64,000 bases of DNA from UBA1732 sp045114235 (GTDB lineage: Bacteria > Verrucomicrobiota > Lentisphaeria > Victivallales > UBA1829). Each line of letters begins with the position of its first letter. Position 1 is the first letter of the stretch. A program made the position numbers and the translations under genes. This document shows positions 16,119 to 25,575 of the stretch, piece after piece. The DNA lies in NCBI GenBank assembly GCA_045114235.1, contig JBGUKB010000068.1:1-64000 (forward strand). The letters are read 5' to 3'. The notes under the pieces are model-generated. The model ran no database searches. It was not told the origin of the DNA and was given only the letters and a program-made list of their open reading frames with translations.

Positions 16119-17405
16119 TCAGGAACGGATCTGGCCCGTCCCGTAGATCTTGTACTTGTAGGAAGTGAGTTCGGGGAGTCCCATCGGGCCGCGCGCGTGG
16201 AACTTGTCCGTGCTGATGCCCATTTCCGCGCCCATGCCGAACTCGCCGCCGTCGGTGAAGCGCGTGGAGGCGTTCCAGTACACGGCCGCGGAGTCGACGT
16301 TGTCGAGGAAGAACTGCGCGTTCGCCTCGTCGGTCGTGAGGATGCTGTCGCTGTGGCCGGAGCCGTAGCGGTTGATGTGGTCGACGGCCTCCTTCACGCC
16401 GGGGACGATGCCGACCGTGACGTCGAGCGTTCCGTATTCCTTCGGCCAGTCCTCCTCGGTGGCAGGGACGACCGCGACGGGCGCGGCGAGCTTCGCGAAC
16501 GCCTCGTCTGCGTGCATGGTCACACCGAGCTGCGCAAGCCTCGCGGCGAGTTTCGGGGCGAATTCGGGCGCGATCGAGGCGTCGATGAGGATGGTTTCCA
16601 GCGCGTTGCAGACGCTCGGGCGCTGGCATTTAGCGTTTTCGATGACCGTGAGCGCCTGGTCCTGGTCGCAGACGTGGTCCACGAAGATGTGGCACACGCC
16701 CTTGTAATGCTTAAGGACGGGCATCGTGGCCTGCTCGACCACGGCGCGGATCAGGCGTTCGCCGCCGCGCGGGATGACCAGATTGATGCAGTCGTTCATC
16801 TTCAGCATGGCGGAGACGGCATCATGTCCCTTGAACGGCACGAGCTGGAGCGCGCCTTCGGGCATACCGGCGGCGACTCCGGCATCGGAAATGCACTTCG
16901 CGAGCGCCGAGTTCGAGCGGAAAGCTTCTTTGCCGCCGCGCAGAATGACCGCGTTGCCGGACTTGATGCAGAGCCCGGCGGCGTCGACCGTCACGTTCGG
17001 GCGGGATTCATAGATGATCGCGATGACGCCGATCGGCACGGAGACCTTGTCAATGCGGAGGCCGTTCGGGCGCGTGACGCTGGAGAGGATGCGGCCGACC
17101 GGATCGTCGAGCCCCGCCACATGGCGCAGGGCGTCCGCCACGTCCTTGACGCGTTTCGGCGTCAGCGTGAGGCGTTCCAGTTTCGGCGCGTCCAGGCCGT
17201 TCTGCTTGGCCTCTGCCAGGTCTTCGGCGTTGGCGGCCAGAATGATTTCCGTGTCGCGTTCGAGCGCATCGGCCATCGCATGCAGCCAGCGTGTGCGGCT
17301 GGCGGAATCGGCGACGGAGAGCGCACGGGAGGCGCGGAGGGCGCGGAGCCCGAGTTCGTGCATCGCTTCCCGCATGTCGGCTTCGTTGTTTGTTTCGCAG
17401 ATCAT
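16119..17405 (-). CDS. proA: Gamma-glutamyl phosphate reductase ProA
   Basis: A 428-aa aldehyde dehydrogenase-superfamily enzyme that reduces gamma-glutamyl phosphate with NADPH to glutamate semialdehyde in proline synthesis. The signature KCQRPSVCNALET carries catalytic C266. NADP-binding segments include SVPIGVIAIIYESRPNVT and SGNAVILRGGKEA. Length is normal. proB is not adjacent. Starts at 17405 or 17375 (MREAM) are both possible. Confidence 0.95.
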   Translation of the reverse strand: MICETNNEADMREAMHELGLRALRASRALSVADSASRTRWLHAMADALERDTEIILAANAEDLAEAKQNGLDAPKLERLTLTPKRVKDVADALRHVAGLDDPVGRILSSVTRPNGLRIDKVSVPIGVIAIIYESRPNVTVDAAGLCIKSGNAVILRGGKEAFRSNSALAKCISDAGVAAGMPEGALQLVPFKGHDAVSAMLKMNDCINLVIPRGGERLIRAVVEQATMPVLKHYKGVCHIFVDHVCDQDQALTVIENAKCQRPSVCNALETILIDASIAPEFAPKLAARLAQLGVTMHADEAFAKLAAPVAVVPATEEDWPKEYGTLDVTVGIVPGVKEAVDHINRYGSGHSDSILTTDEANAQFFLDNVDSAAVYWNASTRFTDGGEFGMGAEMGISTDKFHARGPMGLPELTSYKYKIYGTGQIRS

Positions 17406-17553
17406 CTGATAACCCTGATGTTTGGTGCGCCGGAAACGGCTTTATGGAGGCTGATGTCCGGCGCGACGGCCCCGCAAAGCGGAACCCCGTGTGAAAGATT
17501 GTGCATAATAAGATACTTATCCTTGACGGATTTGCAAATCAAAACAGGAAAAA

Positions 17554-19491
17554 TTATGCCTTTTTCCCCTGAAACGACAGCATCAGCAGGGAAAACAGCA
17601 GATAGGAATGGTCTTTTCCGCCGTTTTGATGCTCGTCGATCAGGCGTTCCAATGCGGTCCGGTCGAACATTGTCCAACGTTTCGGCAATTCGTCCAGCAG
17701 CGCCTCACACAGACGGTCGCGCCAAACGGTGCGGAACCACGCCGCCACCGGCACGCCGAATCCGCGTTTGCGGCGCAGGGCGAGCTTCGGCGGAAGAAGA
17801 CCCATGCCCTGTTCCTGCCGTTCTTGATCTGCAGAGGAACACCAGTCCGGGGATGGATAATCCGCGAACGCGTCGCCGAGGATGCGTTTCCGGCGGCCGT
17901 CATGGATTTTGAACGAGACGGGGAGGGCACGCGCGAACCTGGAGACCTTCGGGTCAAGGAAGGGGTTCCGCACCTCGAGCGAGGCGGCCATGGAGCAGAC
18001 GTCGACCTTCGTCAGCACGTCGCCGGGCAGATACCGGCGCAGGTCGTCCTCCATCAGCGACGCCATGAGCTCGGCGGCATCCGGCAAATCGCGTCCGGCA
18101 TTCAGATACGGACGGAGATCCGGTGCGATCAGCCCGACGGATTCCGCCGCGAAATGCGACATCAGAGCGTCGTAGCGTGCGGCCGCGCCGGAGACCGCGC
18201 CAAGCCGCAGGAACCGTTTCAGCCGCCCCGCCTTGCTCCGTTCGCCCGAATCCGGCAGGCATGCCGCCGCAGCGTTCCAGAGGAATCCCGGCGTGAACGT
18301 CCGCAGGTTTTGAATCATGTGCATCGCGTGGTAGCGTTCATATCCGCCGAACAGTTCGTCCGCGCCGTCTCCGCTCAGGGCGACCGTAACATGCTCGCGG
18401 GCGAACGCCGCAAGGAAATACGTCGGGAGCATGGAAGCGTCAGCGTAAGGTTCGCCGAACTCGGCGGCGAGCTTCGGCAGCAGGTCGAAATCCTGCGGCT
18501 GAACTGTCTTGATATGGTGATGCAGTCCGTGCGGGGCGGTTTTTGCGAGGTACGCCGCCGTGGCCTTGCAGTCGGCGCTTTCGTCGTAGCGCGGATCGTC
18601 GAACCCGATGGAGAAGCATTCCAGCGGGGCGGTCGAATGCTTTGCGGCGAGGGTTGCCACGATGGCGGAGTCCAGCCCGCCGGACAGGAAGACGCCCAGC
18701 GGCACGTCGGCGACCATGCGGCGTTTCACGGCATCCGAAAGCAGATACTCCACGGTCCCGCAGGCGCCCAAGTAGGTGAAATTCTCCGCGCAGACCGCGA
18801 GGTCCGGCCCAGTTTGGATTTGCGCACCCAGTTCGATTTCGCGGACCGCGCCCGTTTCCAGTTCAAATTCGACCGCGGTCCCCGGACACAGTTTCTTTAC
18901 GCCTTCGCGGATGGTGGCGGGCGCGGGGATATACTGGAACGCCAGATAGTCAGCAAGCGCCGGAAGCGAGACCGTTTCCGGGCACCCCGGACAGAGCGTG
19001 AGCGTAGCAAACCGGCTTGCGAATCCGAATTCCCCGGTCGGCAGGTGGAAATAATACAGTGGCTTCACGCCGTGGTAGTCGCGCGCCAGCAGGAGAGTTT
19101 TTTTCTCAGAATCATAAAACGCGAACGCGAAGAAGCCGTTGAGGCGCGTGAGACAGTCCGCGCCTTCGCGGATCAGGAGTTTCAGGAGAACCTCGGTGTC
19201 AGATTTCGTAAAAAATGATTCGCCCGCCTGTTCCAGTTCGGCGCGGAGTTCGCGGAAGTTGAAGATCTCGCCGTTGAAGACGAGCGTGTACCGGCCGTCG
19301 CCGCCCTGCATGGGCTGTGCGCCGCCGTCGAGGTCGATCACGGAGAGGCGTGTGTGGGCGAGTCCGAGCGAGCCGTCCAGATACGTGCCCTGCGCATCCG
19401 GCCCCCGCTGGCGCATCGTACAGCAAAGTGTTTGCAGAAACGCCGCATCGGGCGGAGTCCGCGGATTGAAACAGCCTGCGATCCCGCACAT
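17554..19491 (-). CDS. asnB: Asparagine synthase, glutamine-hydrolysing
   Basis: A 645-aa AsnB-type enzyme. The N-terminal class II glutaminase has catalytic Cys2 (MCGIAG), R49, the VFNGEIFN loop and D98. The C-terminal synthetase has the pyrophosphate loop SGGLDS (270-275). It makes asparagine from aspartate, glutamine and ATP, or amidates another carboxylate, as many AsnB-like enzymes in surface polysaccharide loci do. It is the last gene of the operon with recD2 and the GSCFA gene, starting 3 bases after the latter ends. Confidence 0.92.
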   Translation of the reverse strand: MCGIAGCFNPRTPPDAAFLQTLCCTMRQRGPDAQGTYLDGSLGLAHTRLSVIDLDGGAQPMQGGDGRYTLVFNGEIFNFRELRAELEQAGESFFTKSDTEVLLKLLIREGADCLTRLNGFFAFAFYDSEKKTLLLARDYHGVKPLYYFHLPTGEFGFASRFATLTLCPGCPETVSLPALADYLAFQYIPAPATIREGVKKLCPGTAVEFELETGAVREIELGAQIQTGPDLAVCAENFTYLGACGTVEYLLSDAVKRRMVADVPLGVFLSGGLDSAIVATLAAKHSTAPLECFSIGFDDPRYDESADCKATAAYLAKTAPHGLHHHIKTVQPQDFDLLPKLAAEFGEPYADASMLPTYFLAAFAREHVTVALSGDGADELFGGYERYHAMHMIQNLRTFTPGFLWNAAAACLPDSGERSKAGRLKRFLRLGAVSGAAARYDALMSHFAAESVGLIAPDLRPYLNAGRDLPDAAELMASLMEDDLRRYLPGDVLTKVDVCSMAASLEVRNPFLDPKVSRFARALPVSFKIHDGRRKRILGDAFADYPSPDWCSSADQERQEQGMGLLPPKLALRRKRGFGVPVAAWFRTVWRDRLCEALLDELPKRWTMFDRTALERLIDEHQNGGKDHSYLLFSLLMLSFQGKKA

Positions 19492-19494
19492 AGA

Positions 19495-20376
19495 TTATTC
19501 CCCCTTCTCCGCGATCGGGATATGCCGGGACTGACGCCGCCGGAGTTCCGCCGCCTCGTAGTCGGCTTTGGCACGCGGGATGAAACATGCGTCGAGGAAG
19601 CGTTCGAGGATGATTTCCCGCGCGAGCTCGGACGGATGGAGCATGTCCTCGGCGTAGAACCGGTAATCGCGCAATTCGTCGTTCAGGATCTCGAACGCGG
19701 GGAAATACGCGCAGCCGTCGACCTTGGCGCAGACGTCCGCGGCCGCCGCCCGCAACCTCGCCTTCGAGAGCGAGTTCGTGGTCAGGTCGCCCGGATTGTG
19801 CCGTACGGGCGACAACGTGATGATGATCGGGCACTTGGCGTTGTACGAACGGATGATCTCGCATGCGTTGCGCATCGCGGCGCGGCAGGTATCGTAGGAC
19901 AGCACGGACTGCTCGAACTCGCTGCCTGGCGCTTTGTGGCAGTTCGCGACCACGAGGCGTTCCGGCAGGTGCTTGTAGACGACCGCGGTCGACACGGTCA
20001 TGAGGAAGAAGTCGGCTTTTTTTAGCACACGACGGAACCGTTTCGCGGATTCGTTGGCGTTTGCGGCTCCCTCGGCTGCACTCGCGGCGGAGAACGCTCC
20101 GTGGTGCCGCCACGAATGCCATAGCCCGTTCAGCTCGAAGAAATCGCTCTCCGTGTAGCCGCATTCCAGCCGCTGCAAAGCGTCGTTGATGGAGTACGGA
20201 TTGTACAGGATCCCGTTCGGATTGATCATGCCGCGCATGCCGCTGTTGAGCAGCGTCAGGGCGATATCCTGCGCGAAGCACGAGCCGATGGCGGCGAGCG
20301 TGCCCTGCGCCCGGATCTTCGGGAACGGGAAGGTGTAATTGACCGGGGTGTACGGGATGGAGCCTGATGTATTCAT
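19495..20376 (-). CDS. GSCFA-domain protein (SGNH-hydrolase-like)
   Basis: A 293-aa protein with the family-defining motif GSCFA at 31-35 near the N-terminus and a late EDMLHPSE motif, where D and H would complete an SGNH-type catalytic set. The family is related to GDSL/SGNH acyl-ester hydrolases. It is often found near polysaccharide genes, but no member activity is established to my knowledge. It lies between recD2 (4-base overlap) and asnB (3-base gap). Co-occurrence with an AsnB-like amidotransferase suggests a shared role in modifying a glycan or small acid, but that is inference. Confidence 0.85.
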   Translation of the reverse strand: MNTSGSIPYTPVNYTFPFPKIRAQGTLAAIGSCFAQDIALTLLNSGMRGMINPNGILYNPYSINDALQRLECGYTESDFFELNGLWHSWRHHGAFSAASAAEGAANANESAKRFRRVLKKADFFLMTVSTAVVYKHLPERLVVANCHKAPGSEFEQSVLSYDTCRAAMRNACEIIRSYNAKCPIIITLSPVRHNPGDLTTNSLSKARLRAAAADVCAKVDGCAYFPAFEILNDELRDYRFYAEDMLHPSELAREIILERFLDACFIPRAKADYEAAELRRRQSRHIPIAEKGE

Positions 20377-22577
20377 GTGAGCGGGCCTCCGGTGATGAGT
20401 TTTTCGAGCAGGAGCGAGTAGCGCGGTTCCCGGACGGCGTTGCGGACCGCCATGGAAACGGCCTTGCGCGAACCGACCAGGACCATGAGGCGTTTGGCGC
20501 GGGTGATGCCGGTATAGAGCAGGTTCCGCTGGAGCATCATGTAGTGCTGGGACAGGATGGGCATGACGACCGCGGGGAATTCGCAGCCCTGGGATTTGTG
20601 GACGGTGACGGCGTAGGCGGGAACGATCTGCTCCGCCTCCTCGAACCGGTATTCGACCAACGGGCCGGACTCGTAGCGAACCTGGAATGATTCGTTCTGG
20701 AAGTCGATGCGCCCGAGGAATCCCATGTCGCCGTTGAACACGTTCTTGTCGTAGTTGTTCACGATTTGCATGACCTTGTCGCCGGTCTTGAACAGGCGGC
20801 CAAGCGAACGGAACACGAACTTCTTCTCCGGGTTCAGTTTCTCCTGCAGCAGTTCGTTCATCGCCTGCGTCCCGACCGCGCCGCGGTTCATCGGGCAGAG
20901 CAGCTGCACGTCGCGGACCGGGTCGAGCCCGAACCGGCGAGGGATGCGGTCGGTGATCATGCGTTCGATCACGTCTGCGGCGTCCTCCGGATCGTCCTTC
21001 TCGATCCAGTAGAAATCAGCCTGCGCATCCTTCGCGCGGCGGGGCAGACGCGGCACGACGCCGTTGTTCACGTCGTGGGCGGCGTGGATAATGCCGCTGC
21101 CGTCGCCCTGCCGGAATATCTGTGTGAGGCGGGAAACCGGGCAGACACCCGATGCGATGAGGTCGTTCAGGACATTGCCGGGGCCAACGGACGGGAGCTG
21201 GTCCGGATCGCCCACGATCACGACGGACGCCCCCGGCTTCACTGCGCGGAAGAACGCCAGCGCGAGCAGGATGTCGAGCATGGACGTCTCGTCCAGCACA
21301 TACAGGTCGTAGGGCAGCTGGTTGCCGCGCCCGAACACGAACTTGCGGGCGGCGGGGTCCCATTTGAGCAGGCGGTGGATCGTGAACGAGGTCAGCCCGG
21401 TAGCTTCGGTCATGCGCTTCGCGGCGCGTCCGGTCGGAGCCGCCAGCGCGATCGAAAGATGCGACAGTTTCGCGCGGCGGACGATCTCCGAGACGACCGT
21501 GGTCTTGCCGACGCCGGGTCCGCCCGTAATGATCGTAATGGGGGACTGGGACACACGGTCGACGGCGAGGAGCTGTTCGGAGCTGAATTTCGAGTTCGGC
21601 GGGGCGGGGATTTGCGCGAGCTTCATCCCGGCGTAGCGGTCGCGCGACTGGAGGAACCGGATGAGGAAGGGCAGTTCGTCCTCGCAGCGGAGGAGCCCCG
21701 GCTCGTAGATCATCACGTCGCCTTCGTGCGAAACGCAGGACGCCGCGCGCTTCGTTTCCAGCGCCTTTTCGATGGCGGCGCCCGCGTCGGCCTCGTCCAC
21801 CTCGAGCAGTTCCGCCAGGAACTTGACGAAAACCGCCTGCGGCATGCAGACGTGTCCGGCCTGACGCGCCTGAAGGAGTCCGTAGGTCACACCCGCGGTC
21901 ATGCGGCGCACGTCGTTGCGTCCGATGCCAAGCTGGCGCGCGATCTTGTCCGCGTAGGTAAACCCGATGCCCTTGATGTCGGCGGCGAGCCGGTAGGGGT
22001 TCCCCTTGATGACCTCGGGGGCCTCGTTGCCGTACTTGTCGTAGATGCGTACGAACCAGGCGGGATTGATGCCGAGGCCCTGAAGATAGATCTGGCTTTC
22101 GCGGCGGTCGGAATTCTCCTTCCACGCCTTGCGGATGGCCTCGATGCGTTTCTTGCCGAGGCCGGGGACTTCCTTCAGGCGGCGCGACTGCTGGTTCAGC
22201 ACGGTCAGCGTGTCCGTGCCAAACGTGTCGACGATGGACTTGGCGTACTTCTCGCCGATGCCCTTCACGACCCCGCTGGAAAGATACTTGATGAGGCCGT
22301 CGCGCGTGGCAGGGAGCGAGAACTCGCACGAGCTCACGCGGAACTGACGTCCGTGGTCCTTGTGCATCTCCCACTTGCCGGAGAGCCGGACCGTCTGGCC
22401 GGGGGAAAGCCCCGGCACGGTCCCGACGGCGGTATGTACGGCGCCCTGAGGGTCCCGCAGGCGGAACACGGTGTACGAGGCGTCCTCGCTTTCGTACACG
22501 ACGTGCTCCACTTCTCCGTTGAGCTTATGCTCGGCGAGAGAGGCGCTTCCGGATCCGGTGCCGAGTTCGTCCGTCAT
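20373..22577 (-). CDS. recD2: RecD2-type DNA helicase
   Basis: A 734-aa SF1B 5'-3' helicase of the RecBC-independent RecD2/YrrC type. An N-terminal OB-like domain (1-90) and helix-hairpin-helix region (VVKGIGEKYA, VPGLGKKRIEAI) precede the motor. Walker A is GGPGVGKTT (352-360). Walker B is VLDETSML near residue 427. Motif III is VGDPDQLPSVGPG and the late motif is AVTVHKSQG. It probably acts in replication fork or mismatch repair. No recB or recC is adjacent. Confidence 0.93.
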   Translation of the reverse strand: MTDELGTGSGSASLAEHKLNGEVEHVVYESEDASYTVFRLRDPQGAVHTAVGTVPGLSPGQTVRLSGKWEMHKDHGRQFRVSSCEFSLPATRDGLIKYLSSGVVKGIGEKYAKSIVDTFGTDTLTVLNQQSRRLKEVPGLGKKRIEAIRKAWKENSDRRESQIYLQGLGINPAWFVRIYDKYGNEAPEVIKGNPYRLAADIKGIGFTYADKIARQLGIGRNDVRRMTAGVTYGLLQARQAGHVCMPQAVFVKFLAELLEVDEADAGAAIEKALETKRAASCVSHEGDVMIYEPGLLRCEDELPFLIRFLQSRDRYAGMKLAQIPAPPNSKFSSEQLLAVDRVSQSPITIITGGPGVGKTTVVSEIVRRAKLSHLSIALAAPTGRAAKRMTEATGLTSFTIHRLLKWDPAARKFVFGRGNQLPYDLYVLDETSMLDILLALAFFRAVKPGASVVIVGDPDQLPSVGPGNVLNDLIASGVCPVSRLTQIFRQGDGSGIIHAAHDVNNGVVPRLPRRAKDAQADFYWIEKDDPEDAADVIERMITDRIPRRFGLDPVRDVQLLCPMNRGAVGTQAMNELLQEKLNPEKKFVFRSLGRLFKTGDKVMQIVNNYDKNVFNGDMGFLGRIDFQNESFQVRYESGPLVEYRFEEAEQIVPAYAVTVHKSQGCEFPAVVMPILSQHYMMLQRNLLYTGITRAKRLMVLVGSRKAVSMAVRNAVREPRYSLLLEKLITGGPLT

Positions 22578-22614
22578 GACCGCCCGCGGGTTTTGAGCTT
22601 AAAACTCGATCGGA

Positions 22615-23727
22615 TCAGTGATGCGAGAAGATGCGTTCCGGCGCATGGCGCAGCGCCACGCCGAGCTCGTTCGCGCGCTTCACCACGTCGGCGTCCTTCA
22701 GGGAACCGGCGGGGGAAACGACCGCGCGGATGCCAGCGGCGGCGGCGACTTCGAGGGCGTCCGGGAACGGGAAGAAGCCGTCGCTGGACATGGCGGCTCC
22801 GTCGAGCGTGACGTCGCCGGTGAATTTCTGCTTGAACTTTTCGATGGCCTGTTCGACCGCGCCCACGCGGTCCTGTTCGCCGGTGCCCACGGAGAGCGTC
22901 TGGCCGTTCTTCACGATCACGACGCCGTTCGAGCGCACGGAGATGTTGATGTACCACGCCGCGAGCAGGTCCTTCGCCTGCTGGTCGGTCGGCTCCACGG
23001 TGGAGACCTGGGCGCCGCACGCCTTGTTCTCGCCTGTGGCAGCTGGAAGATCGGCGAAGGAGCGGACGTGCGTGAGGAGCGGGGCGGCGACCACGAGCGA
23101 GCCGTCCGCGAGGACCTTGATGGTGTTGACGGCGGGGTCGCCGACGAACTTGGGCAGGGTGTCGAGCGCGCCGCACTTGAGCACGCGGAGCTGCTTGTTG
23201 ACCTTGTAGGTCACGCTGTCGTTGAAGACCTCGAGGGCGTCGGCGTCGAAATCGGGCGCGACGACGCATTCGGCGAAGAGCTCCATGATGGCCGCCGCAG
23301 TGTCCTTGTCGACCTTGCGGTTGAACGCGATCACGCTGCCGAACGCCGCGCGGGCGTCGCAGTCGCGCGCTTTGATGAAGACCTGGCGGAGCGTTTCGTC
23401 GGGGAGGCCGACTGCAGCGCCGCTGGGGTTCACGTGCTTCATCACGGCGCATGCGGGCTCCGCGAAATACTTCACGATGTTCAGCGCGCCGGAGATGTCC
23501 TCCAGGTTGGTCTGGGAAAGGCCGTTCTTGCCGGTCTTCAGCACTTCGAGGTCCATGATCGCGCCGTGATCGTCGGCGGGACGGTAGAACGCCGCGGGCT
23601 GGTGCGGGTTGGTCCCGTAGCGGAGGTCGTCCTTTTTGACGTAGCGGCGTCCGCAGACGACGATTTCATCGGGGAAATCCCCGATATTGGCGGTAAGATA
23701 GGTGTTTCTGTCGATCTTTCCAGACAT
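22615..23727 (-). CDS. Stand-alone AICAR formyltransferase (PurH transformylase domain only)
   Basis: A 370-aa protein matching only the AICARFT half of PurH. It has LRYGTNPHQPAAFY (35-48), the catalytic Lys-His pair K97-H98 in MKHVNPSGAA, and the late NGVVIVKNGQT and SSDGFFPFPD motifs. Usual PurH is about 520 aa with an N-terminal IMP cyclohydrolase domain, which is entirely absent here; the upstream 142 bp is a divergent promoter region. It would transfer formyl from 10-formyl-THF to AICAR. IMP cyclisation must be encoded elsewhere. It is the first gene of the operon leading to recD2. Confidence 0.88.
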   Translation of the reverse strand: MSGKIDRNTYLTANIGDFPDEIVVCGRRYVKKDDLRYGTNPHQPAAFYRPADDHGAIMDLEVLKTGKNGLSQTNLEDISGALNIVKYFAEPACAVMKHVNPSGAAVGLPDETLRQVFIKARDCDARAAFGSVIAFNRKVDKDTAAAIMELFAECVVAPDFDADALEVFNDSVTYKVNKQLRVLKCGALDTLPKFVGDPAVNTIKVLADGSLVVAAPLLTHVRSFADLPAATGENKACGAQVSTVEPTDQQAKDLLAAWYINISVRSNGVVIVKNGQTLSVGTGEQDRVGAVEQAIEKFKQKFTGDVTLDGAAMSSDGFFPFPDALEVAAAAGIRAVVSPAGSLKDADVVKRANELGVALRHAPERIFSHH

Positions 23728-23766
23728 TTTTTCGACTCCGGCTTTGAAAGGTTGGAATTTTGTGGT

Positions 23767-23796
23767 ATCTTAATAAAGAAAAAACGCAGTATTCAA
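23767..23796 (-). promoter_or_regulatory. Putative promoter for the AICARFT-recD2-GSCFA-asnB operon
   Basis: On the minus strand, TTGAAT (23791-23796), an 18-bp spacer and TAAGAT (23767-23772), 40 bp before the start. The tmk promoter must lie in the same 142-bp divergent region but is not obvious. Confidence 0.4.
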
Positions 23797-23869
23797 TTTA
23801 CATTCACGCGGGCAATATCGCAAATCACATTCGCAAAAATTCTTCGATTTTATTTGGACCTGACCTGAA

Positions 23870-24514
23870 ATGAACGGTATTTTTCTGACACTGGAGGGCG
23901 GCGAAGGCTGCGGCAAATCCACTCAGCTCGAACGCGTCGCCGAAGCCCTGCGCGTCAAGTCCGGCCGCGAGGTCGTCACGGCGCGTTCCCCCGGCGGCAC
24001 AGCGGTCGCCGAAAAGATCCGCGCCATCCTGAAGACGCGCGAGCCGGGCGAGGACCTGCTGCCGGAAACGGAGCTGATGCTCTTCGGCGCATGCCACGCC
24101 CAGATGTGCGAACACATGATCCGTCCGGCGCTGGCGCGCGGCGCGGTCGTCATCTCCGACCGGTTCACCGACAGCACGCTCGTCTACCAGGGCTGCGCCC
24201 GGCGCATAGCGCCGGAAACGGTCGCCCGCGTGAACGAATTCGTCTGCCGCGGCACGCGCCCCGACCTGGTGCTGGTGCTGGACATCCCGGTGGAGCTCGG
24301 CCTGAGGCGGACCACGTCACGTTCGGGCGGAACTACGGAAAACGACCGGTTCGACTCCGAATCGACGGCGTTCCATACCGCTGTGCGGAACGGCTTCCTC
24401 GAGCTCGCGCGACGCGAACCAGGCCGGTTCGCCGTGATCGACGCGTCCCCCTCGCCCGAAGAGGTCACCCAATCTATCCTGGAGGCGATCCATGCACGAC
24501 TGGCAATCCTTTGA
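23870..24514 (+). CDS. tmk: Thymidylate kinase
   Basis: A 214-aa dTMP kinase. The P-loop is EGGEGCGKST (9-18). The DR pair is D97-R98 in SDRFTDSTLVYQG. A short LID follows near residue 150. It phosphorylates dTMP to dTDP. The end overlaps holB by 23 bases, and tmk-holB linkage is common in bacteria. Confidence 0.95.
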   Translation: MNGIFLTLEGGEGCGKSTQLERVAEALRVKSGREVVTARSPGGTAVAEKIRAILKTREPGEDLLPETELMLFGACHAQMCEHMIRPALARGAVVISDRFTDSTLVYQGCARRIAPETVARVNEFVCRGTRPDLVLVLDIPVELGLRRTTSRSGGTTENDRFDSESTAFHTAVRNGFLELARREPGRFAVIDASPSPEEVTQSILEAIHARLAIL

Positions 24515-25568
24515 ATCCGCGTATCCGCTCCTCGGCCGCTCCCTCCGCACGGCGAAAAATGCGGGCCGCCTCGGACATTCGCACCTCGTCGTCTCCTCGA
24601 ACGCCGCCATCCGCAACCGGTTCCCGACCCTGCTCGCCCAGCTCGCGGTCTGCTTGGACCCGCTGCCCGACGGCGCGCCGTGCGGACACTGCGAGACGTG
24701 TTCCCTGCTGGAAAACGGGCTGTATCCCGATCTCTTCCTGCTCGCGCCGACCTCGAAATCGCGCCAGATCGTGATCGGGAACGACGATTCCGAGCCGGAC
24801 ACGCTCCGCAACTTCGAATCCATGTTCCACCTCAGCAGCTCCGCGCCCGGCGGCTGGAAGATCGGCGTGATCCAGGACTGCGACACCATGAACGAAAACG
24901 CGCAGAACGCGTTCCTGAAGACGCTCGAGGAACCGCCGCGCAACTGCCTCTTCATCCTCACCACGGGGCATCCCGCCTCGCTCCTGCCCACGATCCGTTC
25001 CCGCTGCCAGATCCTTTCGCTCACGGACAACGTCTGCAAGTACGACATGGAGACGTTCTGCGCCATGCCCGAGTTGCTCATGAAGCTCACGTTCGCCTCG
25101 AAGGGCGACCTCGTGACGGGCGAGGACTGCGCCGCCGGGCTGATCGACATCCTCGGTTCGCTCGGCAGCATGGCGGAGGCGACCGTGCAGGCGCGCTGGG
25201 ACGACCGCCTGAAATCCGCCGAGAACCTCGAATCCGCCGCGATCAAGCTGATCGAGAAGCGCATGGACGGCGAGACCGGCTGCGAATACCTCCGCCTCCG
25301 CGAGGAATTCCTGAGCATCCTGCATACCTGGTTCGCGCAGATCGCGCTCGTCTCCGAGGGGACGCCGCTCGAACTTCTGCCGAATCCCGAGGTCGTCCGC
25401 GTATGGCTGGACGCCGATCCGCGCCCCGCACTCCCGCCGGACGAAGCCGCGCGCATGCTGGCCGAGGCGGAAAATCTGGTCCGCGTACTGAATACGAACG
25501 TCAACGACGAGCTCGCCGTGCGGGCGTTCGCGCTCTCCGTCGCAATCGACACCGGCGTGCAGGGGTGA
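24492..25568 (+). CDS. holB: DNA polymerase III delta' subunit
   Basis: A 358-aa clamp-loader subunit. Zinc-binding cysteines are in PCGHCETCSLL (about 64-74). The sensor segment NAFLKTLEEPP and the arginine-finger motif SRCQ are present. The N-terminal nucleotide-binding site is degenerate (no GKT), as normal for delta'. It opens the beta clamp together with DnaX and delta. Confidence 0.88.
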   Translation: MHDWQSFESAYPLLGRSLRTAKNAGRLGHSHLVVSSNAAIRNRFPTLLAQLAVCLDPLPDGAPCGHCETCSLLENGLYPDLFLLAPTSKSRQIVIGNDDSEPDTLRNFESMFHLSSSAPGGWKIGVIQDCDTMNENAQNAFLKTLEEPPRNCLFILTTGHPASLLPTIRSRCQILSLTDNVCKYDMETFCAMPELLMKLTFASKGDLVTGEDCAAGLIDILGSLGSMAEATVQARWDDRLKSAENLESAAIKLIEKRMDGETGCEYLRLREEFLSILHTWFAQIALVSEGTPLELLPNPEVVRVWLDADPRPALPPDEAARMLAEAENLVRVLNTNVNDELAVRAFALSVAIDTGVQG

Positions 25569-25575
25569 ACGTACG

